Positions 25,003 to 35,183 of a stretch of 64,000 nucleotides of DNA are shown here, one piece after another. The stretch covers positions 243,938,166 to 244,002,165 of the forward strand of contig CM077666.1 of NCBI GenBank assembly GCA_039707655.1, written 5' to 3'. The notes below the pieces were generated by a model, which saw only the letters and a program-made list of their open reading frames with translations, did no database searches and had not been told where the DNA came from. Origin of the DNA: Elymus sibiricus. Its lineage: Eukaryota; Streptophyta; Magnoliopsida; Poales; Poaceae. The position numbers and the translations under genes were made by a program. Numbering within the stretch: the first letter of the stretch is position 1; the number at the start of each line of letters is the position of its first letter.

Positions 25003-26597
25003 GCAGACGGCGCGAGGAAGGGGGTCCAATAGTGGATGATGTAGTCGGCCCCGTGGAACAAGAAATGGATGATGAGATGGAGGACAACCCTCTTCAGTTC
25101 CTCAATACCGGCGCCTATGACGATGAACAAATGATGAGTCAGCCATATGACTCGGGCTATGAGCATGCCGATGAGGAGATGGATGATGTGCCCGGGCAGG
25201 AACATCCTAGGGTTGATTGCAAGAAGTCTCTCTTCATGCAATCCTCACAGGGCACGCCTCCAAATGCCGCCTCAATGCAGGGTCAACTAGCCGAGGGTCG
25301 TAAAGTGCTTAGCCCGACAACACTGGTGGCGGGGGTCAGGAAGGGTCTGGATGGTCAACCCAAGAAAAAGCAGAGGAAGAGACCGCCAAAGAGAGACTCT
25401 GCTGCCGCCAAAGCTGCCAATGCTTCTAGCAGCCAGTCGGCTCCATCGACCAATTTTGCAGACCGTGTACCGGTCAAAGGTGTGGTGATGTTCCATGTCA
25501 CGGGCGAGCCAATCCTACCGCCAAAACTGCTAGAGGGCATATCAGGGGATCTCAGGAGACTGCACGACCATGTGCTGTCGACTGAGAAAAGCCTTCTCGC
25601 CTCGGAGGATCCAGGTTATCCACTTTACGCGGTTCGTGTGCATGAGGGCAAGTGCTACGTCGACACACTGCCCGCGAAGGTGTTCTTCCTGCGGTTTGAT
25701 CACATCTTTGAGATGTTTCTCACAAGGTGGCTCGATTTTACGATCGTCCACCTTTTTGCACTACATATGAACTTCGTCATCAGGAGAGAACAAATCTCGC
25801 AAATCTCGGTGGCGGATCCATACTACATGCATGAGTCCTTGAGTCTCGGCGACTATGAACATAAAGCTGCTAGGGAGTACATCGAATACTTCATGATAAC
25901 GAATAAGGACAAGGAAATGGTTCTCCTGCCTTATCATCCAATGTAAGTCATTGCCGGACAACCCTTTCGTACATTTCAATCATTCCTTCGCTCATATAGA
26001 GACTAATTTGAGGTGTTTTTTTCCTGCAGCAACGGGCGCACCGTCCTTATCGTTCTTTTCCCGCGAGTCTCCCATGTTGTGTATTTCGACTCATCCAGAA
26101 ACTACGAGAAGGACTACACCCACATAATGAATATTCTGGATGATGCTCTCCACGGCTTCAACATGAGGGGTGGCCACATAGAGATCAGGAAACAAAGGAA
26201 GAGCAAGCCGGGTTTCTCGCATAAAACTAACTTCTGCTGCATCCATCAACCGACAGCAAGCAAGAATGATGGATTCTACCTCCTCCATCTCATGATGGAG
26301 TTCAGAAGGGATCACCAACAACTTCGCATGACAACAAGAAACGATGAACATATCCGCAAATGGGCAGAATCCTTAGGAGACGAACCGGATTATAAACTCA
26401 GAGATGACTTCTCTCGCATCCAGAAGGACATTGCAATGATCATCATGAAAGATGTCGTCGAAGAGAAGGGGATGTTCCACCACGGCCCTATATCGCGAGC
26501 TGATGTCCAAACTCGCATAGGCCTACAACGTTTGGACCTGACGCCGTTCACGAAGCTAGGGTGCATCCTCCTGGATATGGATGGATGGAACTTCTAG

Positions 26598-26901
26598 TGA
26601 TTGACGATGCCGATGATGATGTGTCGGTTGAACTTGTACTTTCTGTAGTGATGAAACTTTGAGATGTCGATGGTCCTCCTGAACTTGCATAACGCTAGTT
26701 TGTTAGTTTTGGTACGATGACCTGGCGTACATCTAGTTAATTAGTTTGAGTAATATGAACCTGCGTTGATTAATTTTGTTTACTATATGTTGCATCTATT
26801 TGCTAACTCTTTCTTTTCGTGTTGCTCAAGTATATTATGTTGCATATTATTATTGAATTCGCTTGATGAAGATGCATCACTAATAGGTACATAGGTCCTT
26901 G
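26598..26901 (+). other. Spacer between the second and third CACTA genes
   Basis: AT-rich, no coding similarity. Probably the 3' untranslated region of the second gene and the start region of the next. Confidence 0.4.
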
Positions 26902-27153
26902 ATGGTGAAGAAGTGCTATGCCGTGTACATAGGGAGGGTTCCGGGAGTGTACGACGAGTGGCCCGAGTGCCAGGCCCAAGTGTCAGGGTTCTCGGGCGCC
27001 AGCCATAAAGGGTTTGATAGCAGACAAGTAGCAGAAGCTAGTTACTTGAGGTTCACGCTAGCGCAAGAGAGGAATCAGAACCGGCGCCTCATGTACTGCA
27101 TAATTCCGCTCTTACTCATAGTGATAGCTCTTCTCTTCTATATCATCGTTTAG
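26902..27153 (+). CDS. Small protein with RNase H1 N-terminal/viroplasmin-like domain and C-terminal membrane anchor
   Basis: An intact 83-codon frame near the right end of the CACTA element, starting at ATG 26902. Residues about 3-52 match the small domain found at the N-terminus of eukaryotic RNase H1 and in the caulimovirus inclusion-body protein family: KCYAVYIGRVPGVYDEW, an ECQAQVSGFSGA turn, HKGF, and an Ala-containing final helix. In RNase H1 this domain binds RNA:DNA hybrids; the Trp (DEW) and Phe (KGF) at the usual contact positions are present. A basic stretch (QERNQNRR) follows, then about 18 hydrophobic residues (CIIPLLLIVIALLFYIIV) that look like a tail anchor. There is no RNase H catalytic domain. 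Cellular role unknown. It could instead be the last exon of a longer gene, but it has its own Met and stop. Confidence 0.7.
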   Translation: MVKKCYAVYIGRVPGVYDEWPECQAQVSGFSGASHKGFDSRQVAEASYLRFTLAQERNQNRRLMYCIIPLLLIVIALLFYIIV

Positions 27154-27421
27154 ATGGATGACGATGTAGTTGCATGTATTCGAGACATGTCATAACTTGT
27201 ATCGCTATTTCAGGATGATGACGAGAGACATCATTTGTGTTGGATGATGATTATGATGATGACATGATTTGATGAGACTATTTGTATGTGTATGTGCTAT
27301 GATTAGATTTGTATGTGTATGATATGATGAGACTATTGTGTGTATGATTTTTGATAGAGACTATTGTATAAAACCTATACAAATACAGAGGAAATATGCT
27401 GCATAAAAAATTAGAAAATAA
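27154..27421 (+). other. 3' flank of the third CACTA gene
   Basis: AT-rich with repeated TGATGAT and TGTATGTGTATG runs. No gene seen. Confidence 0.45.
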
Positions 27422-27662
27422 TAACAGTAGCGCGGGGCATGCATGTTGCAGCAGTGAGGCTTTAGCAGTAGCGCGCTCTAAATAGCAGCACTGCAGCTAT
27501 TAGCAGCAGCACGGTTACGTAAAACGTGCTACTGATACATATGGATAGCAGTAGCGGGGGGGGGGGGGGAGGGGATACCCAAGCTACTGCTAAAAGTTAG
27601 CTGTAGTGCCGTACCAGTAGCGCGGCTGCCCGCAATACTACTAGTCGTTTAACCCGCGCTAC
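27422..27662. repeat. Right subterminal repeat array of the CACTA element
   Basis: Copies of CAGTAGCGCGG, AGCAGTAGCG and the complement CGCGCTACTG in both orientations, matching the left array. It includes an uninterrupted run of 14 G at 27556-27569, followed by A and four more G. Confidence 0.85.
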
Positions 27663-27664
27663 TG

Positions 27665-27685
27665 ATAGGCTTTTCCCTAGTAGTG
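27665..27685 (-). repeat. Right terminal inverted repeat of the CACTA element
   Basis: The complement reads CACTACTAGGGAAAAGCCTAT, the canonical CACTA terminus. The duplication GTA follows at 27686-27688. Confidence 0.93.
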
Positions 27686-27688
27686 GTA

Positions 27689-28646
27689 GGAGATGTAGAG
27701 GTACTCGGTGGTCCTTTCCACGGCGGCCGAGGGGTCAGAGGCGCGGCTGAGGCTACCCCGAGCTCGAGCTCTTGCTCGGCCGGGTCATGGTTGCCAGGGC
27801 AACGGCGTGGCGTGGGCTGCCCTTAGCTATGCAGGCGGCAATAGAGGGAGAAGGGGAAATGGAGCGAGGAGGGAACCCTAGGGTTGGGGGCAGTATTTTA
27901 TAGGGCGAAGGGAGCAGCTCCGGCCGTCAAATCAACCGACGCGTCGACGTGGACCTGCTGGATGTGCTGCCATACAACAGAAGAAGAGGAACAGAGGAGG
28001 ATCAGTGCAGATGGGCTTCGTTGTGGTGGAGAGGCAAGTGGGCTGTGGCGCTGGGCTCTCTCTCTCCTGCCATTTCTTTTCTTTTTCCCTTTTCTTCAAA
28101 CAGAAATATTGGAGAGAAAGAATGGCAGAGGTAGAGATGGAATTTGGCAGAGATGAAGATAGTTCTGGAGTCCTAGAATTATGCAAAATTTAAGTAAAAT
28201 GGCCTGGCAATTTTTATAGACTGAAAAGTTAAACAAGTTTGAATTTAATTCAAACTTGAGTGAATTTTTAATCCAACCAAAAAATGCCCAAAAGAGCTGA
28301 AAATTATAGGATGGAGTATTGGCATGATCTAGGAGTTTTTAGAAAATAGTGAACATTAATCTGAAAGAGAAAATGCCACTAGAGAAATAATTGAAAGAAA
28401 TAAGGAGAATGGAGAAGTCGAAATTGGATTTGGAACTTGGGTGCAACTAAGTTGGAAGTGAGCATGAGGTTTCAGAAGGACCAAACATGGAAGAAGAAGA
28501 ATAATAGGTAGCAACCAAATGATCAAATAAAGAACACAAGCACAACAAAATATGAAGATGATGCATGATGCAAAATAAAATAAAACAAACATCACAAGCA
28601 TGAACATATCACAAAATAGTGGAGGTCTCGGTCTTGGGTTGTTACA
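27689..28646 (-). repeat. Element B 5' LTR, outer part (right of the CACTA insertion)
   Basis: Upstream part of the LTR in element orientation, ending at 28646 with the complement of TGTAACAACCCAAGACC. AT-rich outside, GC-rich next to the CACTA insertion. It continues on the other side at 4552. Confidence 0.75.
27891..27905 (-). promoter_or_regulatory. Candidate TATA box of element B LTR
   Basis: The complement reads CCCTATAAAATACTG in a GC-rich setting. The CACTA element inserted about 200 bases downstream, in what would be the transcribed leader. Confidence 0.5.
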
Positions 28647-28651
28647 TTATC

Positions 28652-31301
28652 GACAGATGCTGCAACTGCTTCCCGGTAGAGCTCGTCAGCGTAGATGATT
28701 GCATTCTTCTGATTGGACTTGATGGCGATCATGCCCATTGGCCCTGGCATCTTCAAAGTGTTGTAGGCGTAGTGTGACATCACCATGAATTTCGCCAGTG
28801 CTAGGCGGCCCAGAATCCCATTATATGGCAGTGGCATCTTGACAACATCAAAGACAATGTTCTCTGTCCTGTAGTTGAGCTCGCTTCCAAACGTGGCCGG
28901 CAAAGTGATCTGGCCCTTGGGCTTGCTCCTTCCCGGATTGATCCCATGGAATGTGCATGTCTCCTTCAGATCTTCATCGGGAATTTGCAGCCTCTTGATC
29001 ACTTCAGGTGAGATCAAATTCAGGCCAGCCCCACCGTCAACCAACATTTTTGTGACCTTGAGGTTGTGGGCTGTTGGTGAAACCAACAACGGCAAGCACC
29101 CAACCGCAGTTGTGCGATTAGGGTGGTCCTCAGCGTCAAAAATGATGGGCGTGTGGGACCACTTGAGCGGCTTCTGTGCTTCTATTGCCGGCCCCGCTGC
29201 GTTGACCTCACGAACCCACTGCTTCAGTTGCCTGTGTGAGGAGTGTAAAGATGCACCGCCGTCAACACACATAGCATCCACTACATTCCAGAACTCATTT
29301 TCAGACTCCTCGTCGTCATCACCATCACCATCTTCGTCCTCTTCTTTCTTGTCACAGCCTCGAGCAGGCTTCTCCTTCTGCTGCTTGGCCTTGCCACGAT
29401 GGCCACTGCGGGCGCCATGGTTTTTCTTGCCGGATCCACTGGCACCGTCCTTGCCTTTCTCCTTGTCACGCTTTTCATATTCCAGCTTCTGCTTCTCGGC
29501 AAGCTGCTCAACTTGCCGGCACTCCTGGAGATCATGGCCTGCAGTGCGGTGGATCTTGCAATAGGGGCCATCAGTTTTCTCATGGCAGCAGCCTCATGGC
29601 CACAGGTACAAACAACAACCTCCTTGCCGGTGCCCTCAGCCTTGGGCTTCTTGCCGGGATTCCCTGATCCCTCTACTACTAAAACAGCTTTGCCCTTGCA
29701 CTTGCGGTTGCGCTTGCGGCCCTTCTTCTTCGGAGTGGATGCGTCATCGTCTTTAGAATCAACCGCAGCTCCTGCATCCTCTCCGGGGAGTTGCCTCCCT
29801 TTTTGGCGCATGCACACTTGTTGGGCAGAGCGTAAAGCTCGGCGATATCCCTGACCTTGTTAATGGCCATCTCTTCATGCATCATGCGATTGCGTATGTT
29901 CGTGTGGAACGAGGCAATCACAATAGCGGGGTGTACATCAGGGATATTGTGCTGTACGCGGCTGAACCTTTGAATGTATTTGTGAAGGGGTTCGCCATCT
30001 CTTTGATTGATCACATGCAGATCGTTGGGCTGACCGGGAAGCTTGTGGCCTCCACTGTAAGCACCAACAAACTGGTGGCATAGATCCACCCAAGAAGAAA
30101 TGGAGCCCTCCGGCATGTTCATCAGCCAAGACATCATGTTGGGCTCGAGCACCAACGGAAAGTAGTTGGCGAGAACCTTGTCGTCTCTTCCCCCGGTAGT
30201 CTGCACAGCGATGGTGTAGATGCCAAGGAACTCTGACGGGTTGAGCTTGCCATCTTACTTGTCGGGGAGCTCCGTCTTTAAGCTTCGCGAGGAGGGCCAG
30301 TGAACTTGCTGCAGCACAGGGGTGAACGTTGGGTAGCCGATGTCATACGGCAAGCATCCAGGATACCCCGGTGTAGGCACGTTCACTGCCGGCCCTGCAC
30401 GGTCGTCTGATTGACGGCGTGCTTCGCGGCGCCACTCTATGGTTGTGCGGGCATCTTCAACTTGCCGGTCCCGCAATACTTGGCGTTGATCTTGGCGGCC
30501 CCACGGATCCGAAGATGCCATGGACACCTCGTCCAGCTCGTTGTTTCGGTGGGTTTGCCACTTCTGTTGCTGTCGTGGAGGTGACTGCAGCGCTGGCGCA
30601 GCGTCTCCAACTCGTCCGCCACCTGGTCTTGCCGGCGCCGTGGGTGGTTGTTGTGAAGGTCACGATTGTTATGTCTTGCCGGGGTCAGCAAAACTGATGA
30701 GACTCTGGATGATTGCCCTCCATTCCTCCATCTTGTCAGCTGTTGGCGGAAAGTTCAGCAGCATTTGGGCCCATGCCATGGCCTCCGCCGGCGTGTTTGG
30801 CATGGCCGGGAGCGAGGAACGGGACGTTGCTCGAGTTCTGATAGAGCCAGAAGGAGCTCCATCTTGTGCATGTCGCCGTGGCTCATGTTCGCTAGCAGGC
30901 TTACGCGGGGGTGGTAGCGCTTGAGCATCTTGAGGATGATGCTCATCATTGTTCCCTCGTCGTCGTCTGGAGCCGCCGGCGTCATGAGGAAGTGGTTCGC
31001 GCTCATGTTGCTATGGCCATAGTGTGTGCCTTGTTGCACCATTCTTGGACATCACAACACCAAGGTCCTATCTTGCATCGCTCCGAACTAGGCCGGTCTG
31101 GTGGCTAGGATCACTAGAATGATGGGTAACTTGGCGGCCTCCGCCATCTCCAGTATGGTGACTGGGGTCAACAGAGCGACGGGGAAGCTGACTGCCTCCA
31201 CCGCCTCCGTCTGCGCTGCCCGCGCCGCCTACGGACGTCTGCGATGGCAGCTTGGACGTGGAAGGAGCTGTAGCGGCCGCGCCCTTCTTCTTGGGCGCCA
31301 T
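28652..31301 (-). pseudogene. gag and protease of the Tat-like element, frameshifted and truncated
   Basis: Reads from ATG at 31301 leftward. N-terminus MAPKKKG with an Ala/Ser/Gly-rich stretch, then a region with repeated frame changes (30530-31070). Next is the retrotransposon gag core (30527-29830) with LPDK then a stop near 30252-30257, and SWLMNMPEGSISSWVDL beyond it. A Lys-rich linker follows, then a finger of the YCKIHRTAGHDLQEC type (about 29510-29565, in a frame other than the longest one). The protease (29281-28652) has MLVDGGAGLNLIS, matching the Asp-Gly-Gly active-site type of gypsy proteases, and continues to IPDEDLKET. The frame is cut by element B in the codons for Val-Asp-Asn. 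At least one in-frame stop and several frameshifts make it non-functional. Confidence 0.82.
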
Positions 31302-31360
31302 CGAGGATGATGATGAAGCTGGCGCTCACACTGCTGGATCGGATTCGCATACGCGATCCC

Positions 31361-31375
31361 CTGTCTGGCGCGCCA
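31361..31375 (-). other. Primer binding site of the Tat-like element
   Basis: The complement reads TGGCGCGCCAGACAG, separated from the LTR end at 31380 by four bases. TGGCGCGCCA primer sites are common in Tat-lineage elements. Confidence 0.75.
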
Positions 31376-31379
31376 AAGA

Positions 31380-31656
31380 TGTCGTATGTACAACAATCTT
31401 TGGCATCAAAGAGATCCCTTTGTTGTTCGACTGTGGGAATCAAAGGTATGCAAAGAGCGGATCCAGCAATGCAAAAACACAAGGAAGTTTACCCAGGTTC
31501 GGGCCGCTATGAGGCATAAAACCCTACTCTTTCTTTGGTGTATATTTGTGGAAGCACAGTTTACAAGAGAGCACAGCTTGCCGGCAAAGTGCGTGGGAAC
31601 TGCAGCTACTTAGTGCAAATGTGCAAAGTGTCGAGCTTTGTTAAGGTTGCCATGGG
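31380..31656 (-). repeat. Tat-like 5' LTR, primer-proximal part
   Basis: Carries the motif TTTACCCAGGTTCGGGCCGC, also present in the solo LTR at 35749-36525, so the two belong to related families. Broken at 31656 by the SIRE-like element (duplication ATGGG at 31652-31656). Confidence 0.75.
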
Positions 31657-32000
31657 TGAAAGCACATTTGCTCCCTTGGTGGTTTTGGTAATTTACAACA
31701 ACATATATCTCATTGAACTAATAAACATTCAAGTGAAAGATTTCAGGAAGTTCAATGATTGGCATGGCAAGGACTAGGAATGTGGACCCTTCAAAATGCT
31801 AAGGACATATATTGGCAAAAGCTCTAGACTCTTCATTTTTTGTGTAGTGATCCAAGATCACATTGATTCCATAGGAAAGCCAATACTATTAAAAGGGGAT
31901 GAGGTTTTGATAATAATCTATTTTCTCAAGTGCTCAATGATATTGCTCCCAAACCCTCAGCCACTTCCTTCATTCAAATCTGTCCAAAACCCTAAAAGCC

Positions 32001-32395
32001 AACTCGGTTCCACCGAATCACTCTCATCCGGACCCACCGAGTTCATCAAGACAGTGCCACTTGCCAAACCCTAACAAATCGGATCCACCGATATGGATCT
32101 CGGTCCCACCAAGATGGGTGACCATCTTTCTGTTGCCTAGTTGCAATTATTTCGGTCTCACCGAAGTTGCACTCGGTAACACCGAGATGGAGTGACCAAC
32201 TTTCTGTTGCCAAGTTGCATCATTTCGGTCTCACCGAGATTATGCAATCGGTGCCACCGAGACTGGGTCTAGCCCTTACCATTGCACATCGGCTGCTCCA
32301 AGATGTTCCATCCGGTCCCACCGACACTTCAAACGTTCATATCTTGGCACAAGTCAGTCTCACCGAGATTCTGGTTTCGGTGCCACCGATTTTGG
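32001..32395. repeat. Array of about twelve imperfect palindromes TCGGTNNCACCGA in the 5' LTR
   Basis: Examples are CTCGGTTCCACCGA, TTCGGTCTCACCGA and ATCGGTGCCACCGAG, spaced irregularly over about 395 bases. The array ends about 35 bases before the TATA-like box, so it is well placed as an upstream promoter element. Function is inference. Confidence 0.8.
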
Positions 32396-32430
32396 TCAAA
32401 TGTGTGTAACGGTTGGATTTCGTGTGAAGG

Positions 32431-32440
32431 CTATTTATAC
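32431..32440 (+). promoter_or_regulatory. TATA-like box of the SIRE-like LTR
   Basis: CTATTTATAC immediately after the palindrome array; the same position in the 3' LTR reads CATTTATACC. Confidence 0.5.
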
Positions 32441-33218
32441 CCCTCCACCACCCTCTTACCAAGTAAGAGAGCCATCAAAACGTGCCTACACTTCCACCAT
32501 ACATTTTCTGAGAGAGAACCACCTACTCATGTGTTGAGATCAAGACACTCCAATCCAACCATTTGAACCTTGATTTCTAGCCTTTCCCAAGTTGCTTTCC
32601 ACTCAAATCTTTCTTCCACCATAGCCAAATCTGTTTGGAAGTTCTTGAGTGTTGGGAAGACTATCATTTGAAGCACAAGAGCAAGGAGTTCATCATCAAC
32701 ACACCATCTATTACCTTTTGGAGAGTGGTGTCTCCTAGATTGGTTAGGTGTCACTTAGGAGCCTCCAAGATCATGTGGAGTTCAACCAAGGAGTTTGTAA
32801 GGGCAAGGAGATCGCCTACTTCATGAAGATCTACCCCGAGTGAGGCTAGTACTTCATGGTCGTAAGCCATGGTGGAATAGGCAAGGTTGCTTCTTCGTGG
32901 ACCCTTTGTGGGTGGAGCCCTCCATGGACTCACCCAGCCAAGTCTCCATCAACGTGGACGAACTATAGCACCACCTATCAGAACCACGCCAAAAATCATC
33001 GTGTCTTCATTGCGTTTGAAATCTCCAATCCCCTCCTTTACTTACATGTGCAATCGTTTACTTTCCGCTGCCACACTCTTAGAATTGTATGTGTAGGGTG
33101 ATGCTTGACTTGTCATACTTGCTAAAATCTGCCCACAACTAAAATTGGGAAAAGGATAGATTTTTATTTGGTCAAGTAGTCTAATCACCCCCTCTAGACA
33201 TACTTTCGATCCTACAAG

Positions 33219-33231
33219 TGGTATCAGAGCT
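33219..33231 (+). other. Primer binding site of the SIRE-like element
   Basis: TGGTATCAGAGCT, complementary to tRNA-Met, two bases after the LTR. Confidence 0.9.
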
Positions 33232-33269
33232 TTGGTCTCCATTGCTTTGGTTTCACAACCTAGGAGAGT

Positions 33270-35183
33270 ATGGCGTCTAGTGAGGGTAACTATCACCGTA
33301 GAGGTCCATATTTTGATGGTACAAACTTTGCTTGTTGGAAACATAAGATGAAAATGCATATTCTTGGTCATGACCCCGCCGTTTGGGCTATAGTTGGAAC
33401 CGGATCGTGAAGCAACCGCAGAAGAATTGAAGATGTTGCAATACAATGCTCAAGCTTGCGACATTCTCTTCAACGGTTTGTGCCCCGAGGAGTTCAACAA
33501 GATCAGCCGCCTCGAGAATGCAAAGGAAATTTGGGATACTTTGGTTGATATGCATAAGGTACCGAGTCCGTTAAGGAATCTAAGTTGGATGTGCTTCAAA
33601 GTCAACTTGACAAGTTCAAGATGAAGGATGGTGAAGGAGTCGCTGAAATGTACTCTAGGCTTGCTCTCATCACAAATGAGATTGCCGGCTTAGGAAGTGA
33701 AGAGATGACCGACAAATTCATCATCAAGAAGATCCTTAGAGCTTTGGATGGAAAATATGATACCATTTGCACATTGATCCAAATGATGCCAAATTACAAA
33801 GATCTCAAGCCCACGGAAGTCATTGGAAGGATTGTTGCTCATGAGATGTCACTCAAGGACAAAGAGGAGCTACACAACAAATCAAGTGGTGCTTACAAAG
33901 CCTCAACCGATGCTCCCACAACTTCAAGCGACAAGCTAGTATCCAATGAAGAGATAAGCCTAATGGTGAAAAGATTCAAAAAGTTTTACAAGAACAAAGG
34001 GAAGGAAAGAAGCTCTAGCTCAAGACACTATGAGAGAAGATCATCAAGTCGTGACCGAAATTGTTATAATTATGGAAGACCCGGACACTATTCCAATGAG
34101 TGTACGACACCTCACAAGAAAAGAGACGAATCACCAAGAGGAAGATATAGAAGAGACGAATCACCTCATAAGGAGAGAAGGAGTAGAGATGATCGTTATG
34201 AACAAAGACCCTCTCGAAGAAGCAAAGATTCGGAACGGAATGACAAGTCATCCAAGAGCTACACAAGAAGAAAACATCAAGCTCATATTGGTGAATGGAT
34301 TTTCGGCTTCGACTCCGACAACCACTCCGAGAGAAACTATCACTCCAACTCCGACTATAGTCAAGATGAAGGTGTTGCCGGACTTGCTCTTGTGTCATCC
34401 AACTCCAATGATCTATATGATTCACCAAATGAAGGAATTGGAAGATGCTTCATGGCAAAAGGCCCTAAGGTATCACACCCCGAATACTTTGACTTCAATA
34501 GTGATGAGGATGATTTGCTTGGTGATGATGATTTACTTGTTGATAAGGCTAGTGATGTGAGCTATAATGAAAATGCTAGTAATCATGATAGACAAGAGGA
34601 AACAAATGACAATGCTATGAAGGAGATTGAGCGTCTAACTAAAGAACTAAATGCTCTTAAGTTAGCTCATGAAACAACTCAAGAGGATCATAGAGAACTT
34701 CTAAGAACTCATGAGAAGCTATGCTTCGAAAAGCTAAATTTAGAGCAAGAGCATGAGTTTCTTAAAGCTATCAATGATGATCTTCGAAAGAAGAGTTCTT
34801 CATATCTTGCCAAACATTTACTCTTGTCTACCTTTGTGCCACAAGTTAAATCTAAGCAAACTAGTAACAAGGGTAAAAAGGGTTCTACCTCTAGTAGTAA
34901 CAATAACCATGCTAAATCCAATGTTGTTGCTTCTAGTAGTTCTATTGATTCTACTAATGATTCTCTTAGCCAAGTTACACTTGAGCAAGAAAACAATATA
35001 TTGAAAGGAATTATAGAAAAAGGTGTCTACAAGTGCCTTGCCAGGAGCAAGCAATTTGAGGAAATTGTACGCAAGCAAGGAAGGCACCGGAAGAACCAAG
35101 GTATTGGTTTTGAAAGAAAGTTCAATGCCAATGGAGTTGAGTGGAAAGAAGATCAATACCCCAAGACGAAGTTTGTTCCTTAA
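33270..35183 (+). pseudogene. Copia-type gag of the SIRE-like element, two frameshifts
   Basis: Starts at ATG 33270 with YFDGTNFACWKHKM, the N-terminal gag motif of copia elements. Frame changes near 33380-33395 and near 33558, then an open frame to 35183. Visible: gag core (DKFIIKKILRALDGKYD), a Ser/Arg/Asp-rich region, a zinc knuckle of pattern C-Y-N-Y-G-R-P-G-H-Y-S-N-E-C in which the second Cys is Tyr (34072-34074), an acidic region with DEDDLLGDDDLL, and a long coiled coil (MKEIERLTKELNALKLAHE and following). The C-terminus is basic and Ser-rich, as in long SIRE-type gag proteins. No protease follows. Confidence 0.85.

Larger units (their letters stand above)
10359..26597 (+). pseudogene. 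Second CACTA gene (En/Spm TNPA-type) with ULP-like C-terminus, split by a gypsy element
   Basis: Starts at ATG 10359 with an acidic, Asp/Thr-rich N-terminus. Exons that can be followed: 10359-11305, 11390-11977, 12063-12440 joined across the gypsy insertion to 25008-25942, and 26030-26597. Introns at 11306-11389, 11978-12062 and 25943-26029 begin GTAA and end CAG. The middle exons match the grass En/Spm second protein (DNA-binding and Lys-rich segments). The last two exons resemble a ULP/C48 cysteine-protease fold (VVYFDS, then NDGFYLLHLM) in which the expected catalytic His and Cys positions read Arg and Asp. Breaks: a frameshift near 10950, TGA at 11108-11110 and 11726-11728, a frameshift near 12120, another before 12410, and the 12.6-kb insertion. 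The parts after 25008 have no stops. Confidence 0.8.
4553..27685 (+). mobile_element. CACTA (En/Spm) DNA transposon, complete at both ends, hosting a nested gypsy element
   Basis: Ends are inverted repeats of CACTACTAGGGAAAA type (4553-4573 and 27665-27685), flanked by a perfect 3-bp duplication GTA (4550-4552 and 27686-27688). Both ends carry arrays of AGCAGTAGCGCGGGT-like subterminal motifs. Without the nested gypsy element and its duplication the transposon is about 10.6 kb, which fits an autonomous grass CACTA. It holds a TNP2-type transposase, a second En/Spm-type gene and a small viroplasmin-like gene, all on the plus strand. Both large genes are broken and the left terminus reads CAATA, so it is probably immobile without helpers. 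Related Triticeae families exist; I do not assign a family name. Confidence 0.93.
1..28646 (-). mobile_element. Ty3/gypsy-type LTR retrotransposon 'element B': 5' LTR and leader, cut by the left window edge, split by a CACTA element
   Basis: Read on the minus strand, the element starts at 28646 with TGTAACAACCC, the LTR ends near 1095, and a primer binding site complementary to tRNA-Met follows at 1091-1079. The interior continues leftward out of the window. Positions 4553-27688 are a later CACTA insertion plus one copy of its duplication; removing them leaves an LTR of about 4.4 kb, typical of large Triticeae gypsy LTRs. Five bases TTATC follow the LTR at 28647-28651 and should recur at the unseen far end. 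No gag or pol lies inside the window, so the lineage is not proven. Gypsy is inferred from LTR length, the TGTAACAACCC start and the primer site. Confidence 0.75.
31657..33216 (+). repeat. 5' LTR of the SIRE-like element
   Basis: Begins TGAAAGCAC and ends CGATCCTACA two bases before the primer site. It contains a dense array of TCGGTNNCACCGA motifs and a TATA-like box. Confidence 0.93.

Noticed and set aside
26902..27153. Endogenous caulimovirus fragment
   Set aside because: Only the small viroplasmin-like domain is present, without reverse transcriptase, movement or coat genes, and it sits within the CACTA boundaries on the strand of the transposase genes; an RNase H1-type origin is equally possible.
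28875..29854. Plus-strand frames of 229 and 151 codons
   Set aside because: They are antisense shadows of the gag-protease frame of the Tat-like element, which has clear motifs on the minus strand.
32001..32395. CRISPR-like or satellite array
   Set aside because: The repeats are 13-14-base imperfect palindromes with irregular spacing inside an LTR; there is no constant repeat length or unique spacer structure, and this is a plant genome.
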